Assembly (NCBI RefSeq): GCF_021538895.1
Contig: NZ_JADDRL010000003.1
Location: forward strand, 140,001-204,000
Length of the DNA: 64,000 nucleotides
Reading direction: 5' to 3'
Origin: Streptomyces olivochromogenes
Lineage (GTDB): Bacteria; Actinomycetota; Actinomycetes; Streptomycetales; Streptomycetaceae
Part shown: positions 42,189 through 51,737 of the stretch, in pieces
How positions within the stretch are numbered: the first letter of the stretch is position 1
How the letters are laid out: each line of letters starts with the position of its first letter
The notes under the pieces: generated by a model
Seen by the model: the letters and a program-made list of their open reading frames with translations, nothing else
Databases searched by the model: none
Told to the model about the DNA's origin: nothing
Translations under genes and position numbers: made by a program

Positions 42189-42411
42189 AGTACGTCCTGT
42201 TCCTCTGCACCCCGGTCGGCGGCGAGGAGCCCGGCCCCGCCGAGATCGCCACCGGCCCCCGCCACACCGCGTACGCCGACGAGGTGCGCGGCCGCGGTAT
42301 CGGCAGGGGCGGGGCCCGGTTGCGTCCGGTCACCGACGCCACGACCGTGCGCGTGCGGGGCCACGAGGTGCTGCTCAGCGGCTCGCTCAGTGCCGGTCCG
42401 GGTGAGGCTCA
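42185..42411 (+). pseudogene. Truncated YCII-domain gene
   Basis: Seen: ATG at 42185 overlaps the previous stop and reads MKYVLFLCTPVGGEEPGPAE, a normal YCII start, then GARLRPVTDATTVRVRGHEVLLSG, after which the conserved DGPFAETKE core is missing. The frame runs on without stop into sequence antisense to the following gene. The gene therefore lost its 3' half, with the break near 42400 where the convergent SnoaL-like gene ends. Confidence 0.65.
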
Positions 42412-42807
42412 GGCGTTGCGCGCCTCGGCCTCCTTCAGGATCCGGTCGAACTGGGCGCCCATGGCCTCGGCCAGCGCCTGCGCGCCCGACAGCGGACGCA
42501 CCATGACCGTGAGCTCGTCGATCAGACCGTCCTCGTTCAGGTGGATGAAGTCGCAGCCGCTGAGCTGCCGGTCGCCGACCCGCGCCGTGAACACCAGCGC
42601 GTGGTCGCGGCCGTCGGCGCCGGCGAGCTCGCGCTCGTACCGGAAGTCCTCGAAGACCCGCGACACCCCGTTCAGGATCGCCGCCGTGATCGCCTTGCCC
42701 GGATACGGCTTGAAGACGACCGGGCTGGTGAAGACGACGTCCTCGGCCAGCAGCGCCTCGACGGCGTCCAGGTCGCCCGCCTCGACCGCCTCGCGGAACG
42801 CGCGCAT
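42409..42807 (-). CDS. SnoaL/NTF2-like protein
   Basis: Seen: 132 aa, single cystatin-like NTF2 fold: FREAVEAGDLDAVEALLAEDVVFTSPV, PGKAITAAILNGVSRVFEDF, GCDFIHLNEDGLIDELTVMVRP. Family members are small isomerases, dehydratases, polyketide cyclases or ligand-binding proteins; catalytic residues cannot be assigned. ATG with GGGGTGAT upstream. The upstream sequence holds TCAA-TTTG-TTGA (about 42824-42835), a small possible operator. It ends against the truncated YCII gene. Confidence 0.78.
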   Translation of the reverse strand: MRAFREAVEAGDLDAVEALLAEDVVFTSPVVFKPYPGKAITAAILNGVSRVFEDFRYERELAGADGRDHALVFTARVGDRQLSGCDFIHLNEDGLIDELTVMVRPLSGAQALAEAMGAQFDRILKEAEARNA

Positions 42808-42895
42808 CGGATCACCCCATAGTCAATTTGTTGAGTAGATGCCGATGAGAGTAATCACCCGCTCTTACGCTGTCCACCGCAACGACCCGGTCACC

Positions 42896-42901
42896 TAGGC
42901 T
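42896..42901 (+). promoter_or_regulatory. Candidate -10 element, leaderless
   Basis: TAGGCT six bases before the methyltransferase ATG, with no ribosome site between; the layout predicts a leaderless transcript. Confidence 0.5.
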
Positions 42902-42907
42902 GACCGC

Positions 42908-43666
42908 ATGTTCAGCCCCGAAGGCCCGAGCCTGCGCGAACTCGCCGTCCAGGCACTGTCGTCCGTCGAGCGCGGCTACGACCTGCTGGCCCCGAAGTTC
43001 GACCACACCCCGTTCCGTACGCCGGACTCGGTGCTGGAGTCCGTCGCGGCGGCGCTCGACCGGCTCGGCCCCTTCGAGGACGGGCTCGACCTGTGCTGCG
43101 GCACCGGCGCCGGAGTGGACGTGCTGGCGCGGGTGTGCGGCCGCAGCGTCACGGGCGTCGACTTCAGCGCCGGCATGCTCGACGTGGCCCGGCAGGCCCC
43201 GCACCCCGGCCCCGGAGGGCCGCGGATCGCCTGGGTGCGCGGCGACGCGCGGGCCCTGCCCTTCGCGCCGGCCTTCGACCTGGTGGTGAGCTTCGGGGCC
43301 TTCGGCCACTTCCTGCCGCGGGAGCTGCCGGGGCTGTTCACCCAGGTCCGGTCCGTGCTGCGGCCGGGCGGCGGCTTCGCGTTCCCCGTCCTCGCGCCGC
43401 CCCGGCCGTCGAGCCCCGGGTACTGGATGCTGTTCGGTTTCGACACGGTGATGCGGGTGCGCAACGCCGTGTGGCGGCCCCCCTTCGTCATGTACTACCG
43501 GGCCTTCCGGCTCGGTCGTGTGCTCGACGAGCTGGCACGGGCCGGATTCACGGTGGACCTGCACACCCTGCCCGAGTTCGGGCACCGCGCCGACGGCGGC
43601 CCCCGGGTCCGGCTCGTGCTGGCCCGGGTGCCGGGCGCCCCGGTCAGCTCGCCGCCGGGACTGTGA
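42908..43666 (+). CDS. Class I SAM-dependent methyltransferase
   Basis: Seen: 252 aa, Rossmann-type. Motif I is GLDLCCGTGAGVDVLAR (about residues 58-74), the acidic motif II follows as GVDFSAGMLDVAR and motif post-I as RGDARALPF; the late strand is VLRPGGGFAFPV. No domain of substrate specificity is apparent. Its last 23 bases overlap the convergent GntR gene. Neighbours do not indicate a pathway. Confidence 0.82.
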   Translation: MFSPEGPSLRELAVQALSSVERGYDLLAPKFDHTPFRTPDSVLESVAAALDRLGPFEDGLDLCCGTGAGVDVLARVCGRSVTGVDFSAGMLDVARQAPHPGPGGPRIAWVRGDARALPFAPAFDLVVSFGAFGHFLPRELPGLFTQVRSVLRPGGGFAFPVLAPPRPSSPGYWMLFGFDTVMRVRNAVWRPPFVMYYRAFRLGRVLDELARAGFTVDLHTLPEFGHRADGGPRVRLVLARVPGAPVSSPPGL

Positions 43667-44387
43667 ACTCGTAGACCAGCGCGTCCTGTTGGGCGTCGAC
43701 CACGAGGTCGGTGATCTCCAGCGGGCGGGCGTACTGGTCGTGCACGCGCCGGGTCACCCGTACGGAGGCGGCGTCGGCGACCTGGGTGATGGAGTCCCGG
43801 TGGTGCAGCGACAGGCCCGCCTTGCGCATCCAGTCGTAGGCCCGGCGCAACTGTGCGGCGGCGGCGCCGTCGGCGCGGTCCCGGTACCGGCCCAGCTCCT
43901 CGACCTCGGACAGCGCCACCGCCGAGAAGGAGGTCACCGCCGCGCGCAGGGTGCGGCCGTCGGGCGCGGCGGACTCGTAGCGGTGCACCAGCGTCGGCCG
44001 GTGCGGGGCGAGCCCCAGCGCCTCGGCATGCTCCGGCGGGGGCGTCTCCCAGGTCACCGTGGCCCGGTCGACCGCGCACGGGTCGGCGGTCCGTGCCCCC
44101 ACCGGGAAGGCGAGGGACACCGGGTCCTCCATCGGGTGCCCCGACAGGTTGGCGTGGCTGCCCCGCCGGTCGGTGGCGACCAGGCCGTCGCGGCGCAGCA
44201 CCTCCAGCGCCTGCCGGACGGTCTCCCGGCTCACCCCGAAGTGGGCGGCCAACTGCCGCTCACCCGGCAGCCGTTCGCCCGGCGGAATCACCCCCTCGCG
44301 CAGTTCGGCGAGCAACTCCGTCGCGATCCGCCAGTACAGAGGGCGATCCTCCGTCTGCGGGTGGTCGTGGGGGGTGGTGCGGGCCAT
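43644..44387 (-). CDS. GntR/HutC-subfamily regulator
   Basis: Seen: 247 aa; winged helix with LYWRIATELLAELREGVIPP, GERLPGERQLAAHFGVSRETVRQALEVLRRDGLV (recognition helix around SRETVRQAL) and a C-terminal UTRA-type effector domain containing HRYESAAPDGRTLRAAVTS and QVADAASVRVTRRVHDQY. ATG MARTTPHDHP follows GGAGG. Same subfamily as DasR. A DasR-type palindrome lies 65 bases upstream, compatible with autoregulation or with control by DasR itself. The gene overlaps the methyltransferase tail by 23 bases. Confidence 0.9.
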   Translation of the reverse strand: MARTTPHDHPQTEDRPLYWRIATELLAELREGVIPPGERLPGERQLAAHFGVSRETVRQALEVLRRDGLVATDRRGSHANLSGHPMEDPVSLAFPVGARTADPCAVDRATVTWETPPPEHAEALGLAPHRPTLVHRYESAAPDGRTLRAAVTSFSAVALSEVEELGRYRDRADGAAAAQLRRAYDWMRKAGLSLHHRDSITQVADAASVRVTRRVHDQYARPLEITDLVVDAQQDALVYEFTVPAAS

Positions 44388-44451
44388 GCCGCGCCTCCTG
44401 TTGGTCACAAGACGTAGCCGTGCGGGCTCATTGCGCGACCACATCTAGCAT

Positions 44452-44463
44452 TGGTCTAAACCA
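44452..44463. promoter_or_regulatory. DasR/HutC-type operator
   Basis: TGGTCTAAACCA within the wider ATTGGTCTAAACCATC; it differs from the well-known DasR-responsive consensus ACTGGTCTAGACCACT at only a few positions. It lies 65 bases before the GntR start and between two minus-strand genes; a -10-like TGCTAGAT sits just downstream on the minus strand. Confidence 0.6.
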
Positions 44464-44517
44464 TCAGGGAAGAGCGGCCCGCCGTTTCGGCCGAAACCGG
44501 ACCGCGCGGTCCCCGCC

Positions 44518-45699
44518 TCACAGCGCCCCGTACACGGCGTCGACCAGCGCCATCTTTCGTGGGTCGTCGGCGATACGAGGCCCCATCCGGTTCATCACAT
44601 AGCCCAGCGACACACCGGCCTCCGGGTCGGCGAGCCCGCACGAGCCGCCGAAGCCGTCGTGTCCGAAAGCCCGTGGGTTGGGCCCGTACGAACCGTTCGA
44701 TCCGCTGAGCCACACGCCCAGCGCGATCTCCGTGTCGTTCTCGAAACCGGCCCCGAGCACCAGGTCGCGGCAACTGCCCTGCCCTTCGCGGACCCGCTCG
44801 GCCGCCTCGGGGGACAGGACGCGCCGGCCGCCGTGGGATCCGCGCCCGGCGAGGACGCCGTACAGCGCCGCGACGGCCCGCGCCGTGCCGTGCCCGTTGG
44901 CGGCGGGGATCTCGGCAGCCCGCCAGCGCGGTGAGTTGGCCTCGGCCGCACCCACGATCGGGTTGGCCAGCGCCGCGATCGCCGTGGGTGTCAACTGGCT
45001 GAAGATCGCGGCCTGTTCACTGCTCCGGCCGGCCGGTGCGTGCACCAGCTCGGCCGCCCGGCCGGACTCCTCCTCCGGTAGGCCGACGGTGAAGTCGATC
45101 CCGAGGGGCCCGGTCACCTCCCGCGCCAGGAAGGCCCCCGGCCGCAGCCCCGAGACCCGCCGCACGACCTCCCCGACCAGGAAGCCGTAGGTGAGCGCGT
45201 GATAGCCCGTCCGCGTCCCCGGCTCCCACCAGGGCTCCGTCGCCGCGAGCCGCGCGGTCGTCAGCTCCCAGTCGTACAGCTCCTCCAGCGAGTGCGGTTC
45301 GCGCAGACCGGACAGGCCGGAGCGGTGCGAGAGCAGATGCCGGACGAGGACCTTCTCCTTGCCCGCCGCGGCGAACTCGGGCCAGTGATCGGCCACCGGC
45401 GCGTCGAGATCCAACAGCCCCCGGTCGGCCAGGAGATGGGCACACAGCGCCACCGGGCCCTTCGTCGTCGACCAGACGTTGACCAGGGTGTCCCGCTCCC
45501 ACGGCCGGGTACGGGCCGCGTCCGCCCAGCCGCCCCACAGGTCCACCACCGGCTCGCCGTCGACGCTCACCGACACCGCGGCGCCCAGCTCGCCCCGGTC
45601 CCGGAAGTTCTCCTCGAACGCCTCCCGGACCGCCGTGAAGCGTGGGTCGCAGTGGCCGTGCACCGGTGACTCGTTCTCCTGCTGCTCCTGCTCCGACAT
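44518..45699 (-). CDS. Class C beta-lactamase-like serine hydrolase
   Basis: Seen: 393 aa, no signal peptide, so cytosolic. The SxxK nucleophile is VWSTTKG (Ser about 83, Lys 86); the Tyr motif is YHALTYG in place of YxN; HGDGFGGS-like HDGFGGSCG replaces the KTG/HxG motif near the C-terminus. This is the EstB/penicillin-binding-protein-like esterase group common in actinobacteria. Role: esterase or D-amino-peptidase; substrate unknown. ATG MSEQEQQENE with GGAGG four bases upstream, a rather close spacing. Confidence 0.85.
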   Translation of the reverse strand: MSEQEQQENESPVHGHCDPRFTAVREAFEENFRDRGELGAAVSVSVDGEPVVDLWGGWADAARTRPWERDTLVNVWSTTKGPVALCAHLLADRGLLDLDAPVADHWPEFAAAGKEKVLVRHLLSHRSGLSGLREPHSLEELYDWELTTARLAATEPWWEPGTRTGYHALTYGFLVGEVVRRVSGLRPGAFLAREVTGPLGIDFTVGLPEEESGRAAELVHAPAGRSSEQAAIFSQLTPTAIAALANPIVGAAEANSPRWRAAEIPAANGHGTARAVAALYGVLAGRGSHGGRRVLSPEAAERVREGQGSCRDLVLGAGFENDTEIALGVWLSGSNGSYGPNPRAFGHDGFGGSCGLADPEAGVSLGYVMNRMGPRIADDPRKMALVDAVYGAL

Positions 45700-45790
45700 C
45701 GGCCCTCCGTCGTCCGCCGGGACTTCGGGCCGCGACGCCGCGGCCCCGGGCCCCAGAACGTACCGACTGGTCGGACCGGAGGGAAGACCC

Positions 45791-46163
45791 TCAGGCGTAC
45801 GACCGCAGCCGGCGCAGCTCGGCCACCCGGTGGTGCGGGCCGCCTCGATCGCCCGCACCGTGTCCGTGAACATCCGCCGGTAATAGTGCTGGTCGGGGCG
45901 TCCAGGCCCCGCGTCATGAAGCCGGGGTACGCCGGAGCGCCGCCCACCGGATCGGCCGTGCCGCCCCCGCCGAACCCGGCGAACGTCACGTCGTACACCG
46001 ACACCGTGGAAAGGCCGCTGTCCACCGCCTCGAAGCGGGCGTCCAGGTCGTGCTCGCGGGCCTCGCGGAGGGACCTGGACCGGAACGCGTCGAAGTCCGC
46101 GGGCTCCACGGACTCGCTGCGGTACGCGCGGAGCTCGCCGAGAGGAAGGCCGAACAGGGCCAT
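45791..46163 (-). pseudogene. Remnant of an acetylxylan esterase (AXE1) gene
   Basis: Seen: a good ATG and N-terminus MALFGLPLGELRAYRSESVE with FDAFRSRSLREAREHD and VTFAGFGG, then PAYPGFMTRGLD follows directly; intact family members have a longer stretch between these. After MTRGLD the frame is lost; the matching DQHYYRRMFTDTVRAIEAAR continues in another frame, and the catalytic Ser region is absent. A third frame ends in HHRVAELRRLRSYA, possibly the end of a different lost gene. So an internal deletion, a frameshift and loss of the 3' half. Original role: deacetylation of xylan or cephalosporin-type esters. Confidence 0.72.
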
Positions 46164-46254
46164 CGGCAGCCGCCTTTGCGAGGTGAGGCGCGGATCGATC
46201 ACACCGTACGTGGGCAGTCGGAGCGGTCTCCAGGCCCGCGAGCGGGCGCGGGCC

Positions 46255-46260
46255 TACGAT
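46255..46260 (+). promoter_or_regulatory. Candidate -10 element, leaderless
   Basis: TACGAT six bases before the deaminase ATG; no ribosome site in between, predicting a leaderless transcript. Confidence 0.45.
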
Positions 46261-46266
46261 GCAGGC

Positions 46267-47625
46267 ATGACGCCCGCGGTCGATCTGCTGGTCAAGGACG
46301 CCGGACTGCTCGTCGTCGACGGCGAGCGGGAGATCCCGGGCGGCTGGGTGGCCCTGTCGGACGGCCGGGTCACGTCCGTCGGCACGGCCGGCAGCGAGCC
46401 CACGGCCCGCAGGGTCGTCCCGGCGGCCGGACGGCTCGTCACACCGGGCCTGGTCAACACCCACCACCACATGTACCAGAACCTCACCCGCTCCTACGCG
46501 CCCGCCGTCCAGGGCTCCCTGTTCGACTGGCTGACCACGCTCTACCCGCTGTGGGCCGACCTCGACGAGGAGGCCGCGTACGTCTCCGCCTACGTCGGCA
46601 TGGCCGAGCTGCTGATGGGCGGCTGCACCACCTCCACCGACCACCTCTACGTCCACCCCCGGCCCGGCCTCGTCGACGCCGAGATCCGCGCCGCCCGCGA
46701 CATCGGCTTCCGCTTCCACGCCACACGCGGCTCGATGACCCGCTCCGTCGAGGACGGCGGACTGCCGCCCCGCAGCGTCACCCAGACCACCGACCAGGTG
46801 CTCGCCGACAGCGAGCGGCTCGTCCGCGCCCACCACGACCCGCGACCGGGAGCCCTGGTCCGGGTCGCGCTCGCGCCCTGCTCGCCGTTCTCGGTGACCA
46901 AGGAGGTGATGACCGCGAGCGCCGAGCTGGCCGAGCGGTACGACGTGCGGCTGCACACGCACCTCGCCGAAGACCGGGACGAGGACACGTACTGCCGGGA
47001 GACCTACGGCTGCCGGCCCGTCGAGTACTTCGAGGACTGCGGCTGGCTGACCGACCGCGCCTGGGTCGCCCACTGCATCCACCCGAACGACGACGAACTG
47101 CGCCGACTCGCCGCCGCCGGGGTCGGCGTGGCCCACTGCCCGAGCTCCAACATGCTGATCGGCGGCGGCACCGCCCGGGTGACCGAGATGCGCGGCCTCG
47201 GGATGCCCGTCGGCCTCGGCTGCGACGGCTCCGCCTCCACCGACCACGCCTCGCTGTGGCTGGAGACCCGCGGCGCGCTGCTGCTGGCCCGCTACCGCGG
47301 CGGGCCCGGCGCGATGAGCGCCCGGGACGCCCTCGACATCGCCACCCGCGGCTCGGCCGGCTGCCTGGGCCGCGCCGACGAACTCGGGCACCTGCGGCCG
47401 GGCGCCTGCGCCGACCTCGTCGTCTGGGACCTCCACGAGGTCGCCCTGGCGGGCGCGCTCAGCGACCCCGTCGAGACCTGGCTGCGCTGCGGGCCCGCCC
47501 GGGCCTGGACGACGGTGGTGGCGGGACGGGTCCTGGTCGACCGCTCGGAGCCGAACCTGCCGGCCCTTTCGGACGCGCTGCGCGCCCACGCGCGGATCGC
47601 CCGGCGCTGGCAGGAACGGGCCTAG
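46267..47625 (+). CDS. 8-oxoguanine/guanine-type deaminase
   Basis: Role: amidohydrolase-superfamily deaminase; close homologues are annotated as 8-oxoguanine deaminase, hydrolysing 8-oxoguanine to urate and ammonia. Seen: 452 aa; metal site PGLVNTHHHMYQNLTRS (His-x-His), DHLYVHP, HTHLAEDRDED, AHCIHPNDDE and GCDGSASTDHASLW (metal Asp); beta-sandwich ends RRVVPAAGRLVTPG and PGACADLVVWDL. No purine-catabolism genes are adjacent, so exact substrate is not fixed by context. Atrazine-chlorohydrolase-like relatives share this architecture. Confidence 0.85.
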   Translation: MTPAVDLLVKDAGLLVVDGEREIPGGWVALSDGRVTSVGTAGSEPTARRVVPAAGRLVTPGLVNTHHHMYQNLTRSYAPAVQGSLFDWLTTLYPLWADLDEEAAYVSAYVGMAELLMGGCTTSTDHLYVHPRPGLVDAEIRAARDIGFRFHATRGSMTRSVEDGGLPPRSVTQTTDQVLADSERLVRAHHDPRPGALVRVALAPCSPFSVTKEVMTASAELAERYDVRLHTHLAEDRDEDTYCRETYGCRPVEYFEDCGWLTDRAWVAHCIHPNDDELRRLAAAGVGVAHCPSSNMLIGGGTARVTEMRGLGMPVGLGCDGSASTDHASLWLETRGALLLARYRGGPGAMSARDALDIATRGSAGCLGRADELGHLRPGACADLVVWDLHEVALAGALSDPVETWLRCGPARAWTTVVAGRVLVDRSEPNLPALSDALRAHARIARRWQERA

Positions 47626-47662
47626 CTGCCGCGGTACTTGGTGTGCCCCCCCGGTGCCCTGT

Positions 47663-48247
47663 TCACGCCTCCCGGCGTGTCCACTCCGGCTCCGTGTGGG
47701 CCCAGTCGCGCTCCCACTCGTTCATGCGGTGGCGCAGCGAGGCGCGCCGTACGACGCCGTGCGCGACGAGGGCGAGGGCCGCCGCTCCGCCGGCCGCGCA
47801 CACGCCGACGGTGACGGTGTGCTGCCAGACGGCCGCCTCGTTGGGCGGCGGGGCGACCCCGCGTCCGCGGGCATCGAACCACACGTCCACCACGTCACCC
47901 TGCCGGGCTCCCGCCGGGACACGGGCCAGGGCCGTGTGCGTCTCGTTGCCCGGCTCCGTCCAGCGCACCGGCGCCCGGAACGCGCGCTCCCGGCCGCCCT
48001 GGACCGCCGGGAGCCGGTCGGTCCGGTCACCGATCACCTGGGCGCGGACGTGATGCCGCTCGGCCCGCTGCGCGGCGGCGAGCGTCCGCGCCTGGCCATG
48101 GGCCCACAGGCCCGCGAGCGCCCCGGCCAGCGGCGCGCCCACCACCAGCAGCACGGCGACGACCAGCGCCGTCCATGCCTCCACGACGTCCGACCGGCGC
48201 CGCAGCGGGTTGTACCGCCAGCGCCAGCCACGAACCCGGGTTCGCAT
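47663..48247 (-). CDS. Rv1733c-like membrane protein
   Basis: Seen: 194 aa, two transmembrane segments (about 28-50 and 145-165) around a 90-residue extracytoplasmic loop containing GDRTDRLPAVQ, RWTEPGNETHTA and GDVVDVWFDARGR; the N-terminus RVRGWRWRYNPLRRRSDVVEAW is the strongly conserved family hallmark. Named after the mycobacterial dormancy antigen; function unknown. ATG MRTRVRGWRW after GAGGAGG. A single gene. Confidence 0.8.
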   Translation of the reverse strand: MRTRVRGWRWRYNPLRRRSDVVEAWTALVVAVLLVVGAPLAGALAGLWAHGQARTLAAAQRAERHHVRAQVIGDRTDRLPAVQGGRERAFRAPVRWTEPGNETHTALARVPAGARQGDVVDVWFDARGRGVAPPPNEAAVWQHTVTVGVCAAGGAAALALVAHGVVRRASLRHRMNEWERDWAHTEPEWTRREA

Positions 48248-48489
48248 CCCGACCTCCTCGGCGTCACCGGAGCCCGAGAGCCGGAGCGGCCCCTGCCGGG
48301 GCCGGCCCCACCGCTCCCCGCTCACCGCCTGCGCGTGCGAGCGTCCACACCGGTGTGGTACCCCGTACGGCGCAGTCGCCTCACCTCACCGACCCCCGGA
48401 GCGGCACGCCCTCACACCCCGGATGTACCGACCATGGCAGAGAGCCCCACAGGGTCACTCGACAGTTGCTGGCGCACGCCCGCGTCGCC

Positions 48490-49237
48490 TCAGCCGAAAC
48501 GCTCGATGCGGATCCGGTGCACGGGCTGGCCCGCCTCGACGAGCAGCCGCGAGGCGTGCTCGGCGAACCCGTTCGACCCGCACACATAGGCCTCCCACCC
48601 ACCCTCGGGCCGCTCGGCCAGGAGTGGCGCCACATGTGCGGCGGTCATACGTCCCACGGGCACACCGTCCGGCGCGGTCCGGGTGAACACGGGTGTGGTC
48701 TCCGCGCCGAACTCGCGCGCGTAGATGAGCTCCTCGGGACCGCGGGCGGACACCAGCAGCCGCAGCGGCACGGTCAGGCCCCGCGCCCGGTGGTGCCGCA
48801 CCATCGACATCAGCGGTACGACCCCGGAGCCGGCGCCGAGCAGCAGCGCGGGCCGGTCGCCGGGCCAGGCGAAGAAGCCGCTCAGCGGGCCGCGCACCTC
48901 GACGGTGTCGCCCGGCCGGGCCACCGTGTGGAACCACCCGGAGACCTCGCCGCCCTCGACGTGGTCGAGGGTCAGCTCGATGTGACCCGAGCCGTCCGGC
49001 GCGGACGCGATCGAGTAGTGGCGCTGGGCCACATAGCCGTCCTCGGCGGTGAGCCGCAGTTGCAGGTGCTGTCCGGGCAGATGGCCCGCCCAGGCCGGCA
49101 CCGCGAACCGGAAGGTGGCGGCGTGCGGGGTCTCGCGCCGGATCTCGGTGAGGGTGGCCGTCTGCCACAGCGTCGCGGTCTGCTCGCCGACGGCGATGCG
49201 CCCGGGCACGGCGAAGCGCGTCGGGGGAGTGAAGGTC

Positions 49238-49245
<8 letters not shown>
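48490..49245 (-). CDS. Flavin reductase partner of the molybdopterin oxidoreductase
   Basis: Seen: 251 aa, ferredoxin-NADP-reductase fold: FAD-binding RHYSIASAPD (about residues 75-84), flavin/phosphate LPGQHLQLRL, and NAD(P)-binding LLLGAGSGVVPLMSMVRHH followed by the C-terminal YVCGSNGFAEHASRLL. No 2Fe-2S domain. Its GTG overlaps the last eight bases of the upstream molybdenum-enzyme gene, so they are translated together. Inference: it passes electrons between NAD(P)H and the molybdenum centre or a carrier. Confidence 0.85.
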
Positions 49246-49843
<598 letters not shown>

Positions 49844-50018
49844 GTTTCAACCGTACGTGGCCGACGGCGGTGCTCCGTCCACGGGCCCGGTGGCCCGATC
49901 ACGGCGGCGCCGCGCACACCCGCGCGCGCCCGGGGAATAGCCGCCGGGTACTGATCCTTGCAGCTCAGTGGCGGCACCGGTGCTCCGGTGACGGCGCGAG
50001 GAGAGTGAGGGAGCTCAG

Positions 50019-50945
50019 ATGCCGAAGGCATACGTCTTCACGCGGTACGGCGGGCCGGAGACCGAGGCGTTCGCGGAGCTGGACCGGCCGAGTCCCGGGC
50101 CCGGTCAGCTCCTGGTCGCCGTCCGTGCGGCGGGCGTGAACCCGGTCGACTGGAAGCTGCGCGGGGGCCTGCGCCGCCCCGGCGACACGGGTGAGCGGGT
50201 CTTCCCCGCCGTCTTCGGCAGCGAGGTCTCCGGCGTCGTCGAGGAGCTCGGGGACGGCTTGACGGGCTTCGCGGTCGGCGACGAGGTCTTCGGCAACACC
50301 GTCGCGGGCGGGTACGCCGAGTACGCGCTGCTGTCCGCCGAGGTGACCGCGCACAAGCCCGCGCGGCTGTCCTTCGCCGACGCCGCCACCCTGCCGGTCG
50401 CCGCGGCCACGGCGTACGACGGCGTCCGCCAGCTCGACCTGCCCGCCTGCGCGACCCTGCTGATCACCGGAGCGGGCGGTGGGGTCGGGGCCGCCGCCGT
50501 GCAGATCGCCCGCAACTTCGGGCTGCGGGTCGTGGGCGTGGCGAGCGCGGCCAAGAAGGACTTCGTCGAGTCACTGGGGGCCGTGCACGTGCCGGCGGGG
50601 CCCGGTCTGGCCGAGCGGGTACGCGCCGCCGCGCCGGACGGCGTCGACGCCGTGTACGACCTCGTCGGCGGGGCGGTACTGGCCGAGGCGGCCGGCCTGC
50701 TCGCCGACCGCACGAAACTGATCAGCGCGGGCGCCGCGCCCCAGACCGTCGCGGAACTGGGCGGCTCCCGGGTCGCCCGCGCCCGCACCGCCGCCGTCCT
50801 GGACGCGGTGGCGGACCTCGTGCTCGGCGGCCGTCTGAACCCGTACGTCACCCGGCGCTTCCCGCTCGACCGGGCCGACGAGGCCCTGCGCTCGGTCGAG
50901 GACGGCCACGCCCTGGGCAAGACCGTCATCGAGGTCGCCGTATGA
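50019..50945 (+). CDS. Zinc-free NADP-dependent quinone-oxidoreductase-like MDR enzyme
   Basis: Seen: 308 aa; GroES-like N-terminus with GVNPVDWKLRGG and FPAVFGSEVSGVVEELGDG, nucleotide-binding TGAGGGVGAAAVQIARNFGLRVVGV, C-terminal ALRSVEDGHALGKTVIEVA. No structural zinc cysteines, so it belongs to the zeta-crystallin/quinone reductase group. Start ATG MPKAYVFTRY after GAGGAGAG. It overlaps the GNAT gene by four bases (ATGA), implying a joint role, perhaps detoxification. Confidence 0.88.
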   Translation: MPKAYVFTRYGGPETEAFAELDRPSPGPGQLLVAVRAAGVNPVDWKLRGGLRRPGDTGERVFPAVFGSEVSGVVEELGDGLTGFAVGDEVFGNTVAGGYAEYALLSAEVTAHKPARLSFADAATLPVAAATAYDGVRQLDLPACATLLITGAGGGVGAAAVQIARNFGLRVVGVASAAKKDFVESLGAVHVPAGPGLAERVRAAAPDGVDAVYDLVGGAVLAEAAGLLADRTKLISAGAAPQTVAELGGSRVARARTAAVLDAVADLVLGGRLNPYVTRRFPLDRADEALRSVEDGHALGKTVIEVAV

Positions 50946-51694
50946 CCCGGGAGAGCGGGACGCGCGCGGCGCACACCGGTGCCCCGCACGTCCTCGACAA
51001 CCCCGCCCGCGCCTCCCTCACCGGCCCGCACGCGCACTTCGCCGAGCGGCGCGGCCGCGTGCTGCGCTACCCGGTGGACGTGTCCCCCTGGCTCGCCCTG
51101 CCCGACGAGCCGGACGCCGACGACTGGGCGGACCTCGCGGCGCTGGCCGGACCGGGCGCCGAGGTCCCGCTGCCGGGCTTCCGCGGCCCGGTCCCGGACG
51201 ACTGGGAGATCACCTTTCGGGTCGAGGGCGTGCAACTCGTCGGCGACGGCGTGGCCGGCGCACCGGAACCGGAGGCGGTCCGCCTCGGCCCCGCCGACGT
51301 ACCCGAGATGCTCGACCTGGTGGAGCGCACCAGGCCGGGACCGTTCGAGCCGCGCACCATCGAACTCGGCACCTATCTCGGCATACGCCGGGACGGCGCG
51401 CTGATCGCGATGGCGGGGGAGCGGCTGCACCCGCCCGGCTGGACCGAGATCAGCGCGGTCTGCACCGACCCCGCCGTCCGCGGCGAGGGCCTGGCGACCC
51501 GGCTGATCCTCGCCGTCGCGCACGGCATCCGGGAGCGCGGGGAGAGCCCGTTCCTGCACACCGGCGCCGGCAACGCGAACGCCGTTCGCCTGTACGAGTC
51601 GCTGGGCTTCCGGCTCCGCCGCACCACGGCGTTCCTGGCGGCCCGGGCCCCGCAGCGGCTGGCCGACGGACGCGAGGCCGTACCGGTTCCCTAG
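50942..51694 (+). CDS. GNAT-family N-acetyltransferase
   Basis: Seen: 250 aa; the C-terminal GNAT fold includes ISAVCTDPAVRGEGLATRLILAVAHGI (acetyl-CoA pyrophosphate loop RGEGLA) and NANAVRLYESLGFRLRR. The N-terminal 100 residues are less conserved and contain FRGPVPDDWEITFRVEGVQL. ATG overlaps the MDR gene stop. Substrate unknown: an amine or amino group of a metabolite or drug. Confidence 0.85.
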   Translation: MTRESGTRAAHTGAPHVLDNPARASLTGPHAHFAERRGRVLRYPVDVSPWLALPDEPDADDWADLAALAGPGAEVPLPGFRGPVPDDWEITFRVEGVQLVGDGVAGAPEPEAVRLGPADVPEMLDLVERTRPGPFEPRTIELGTYLGIRRDGALIAMAGERLHPPGWTEISAVCTDPAVRGEGLATRLILAVAHGIRERGESPFLHTGAGNANAVRLYESLGFRLRRTTAFLAARAPQRLADGREAVPVP

Positions 51695-51737
51695 CGCAGG
51701 AAGCCGTACCGGCGCCCCGGCAAGGGCGCGGGTCCGC

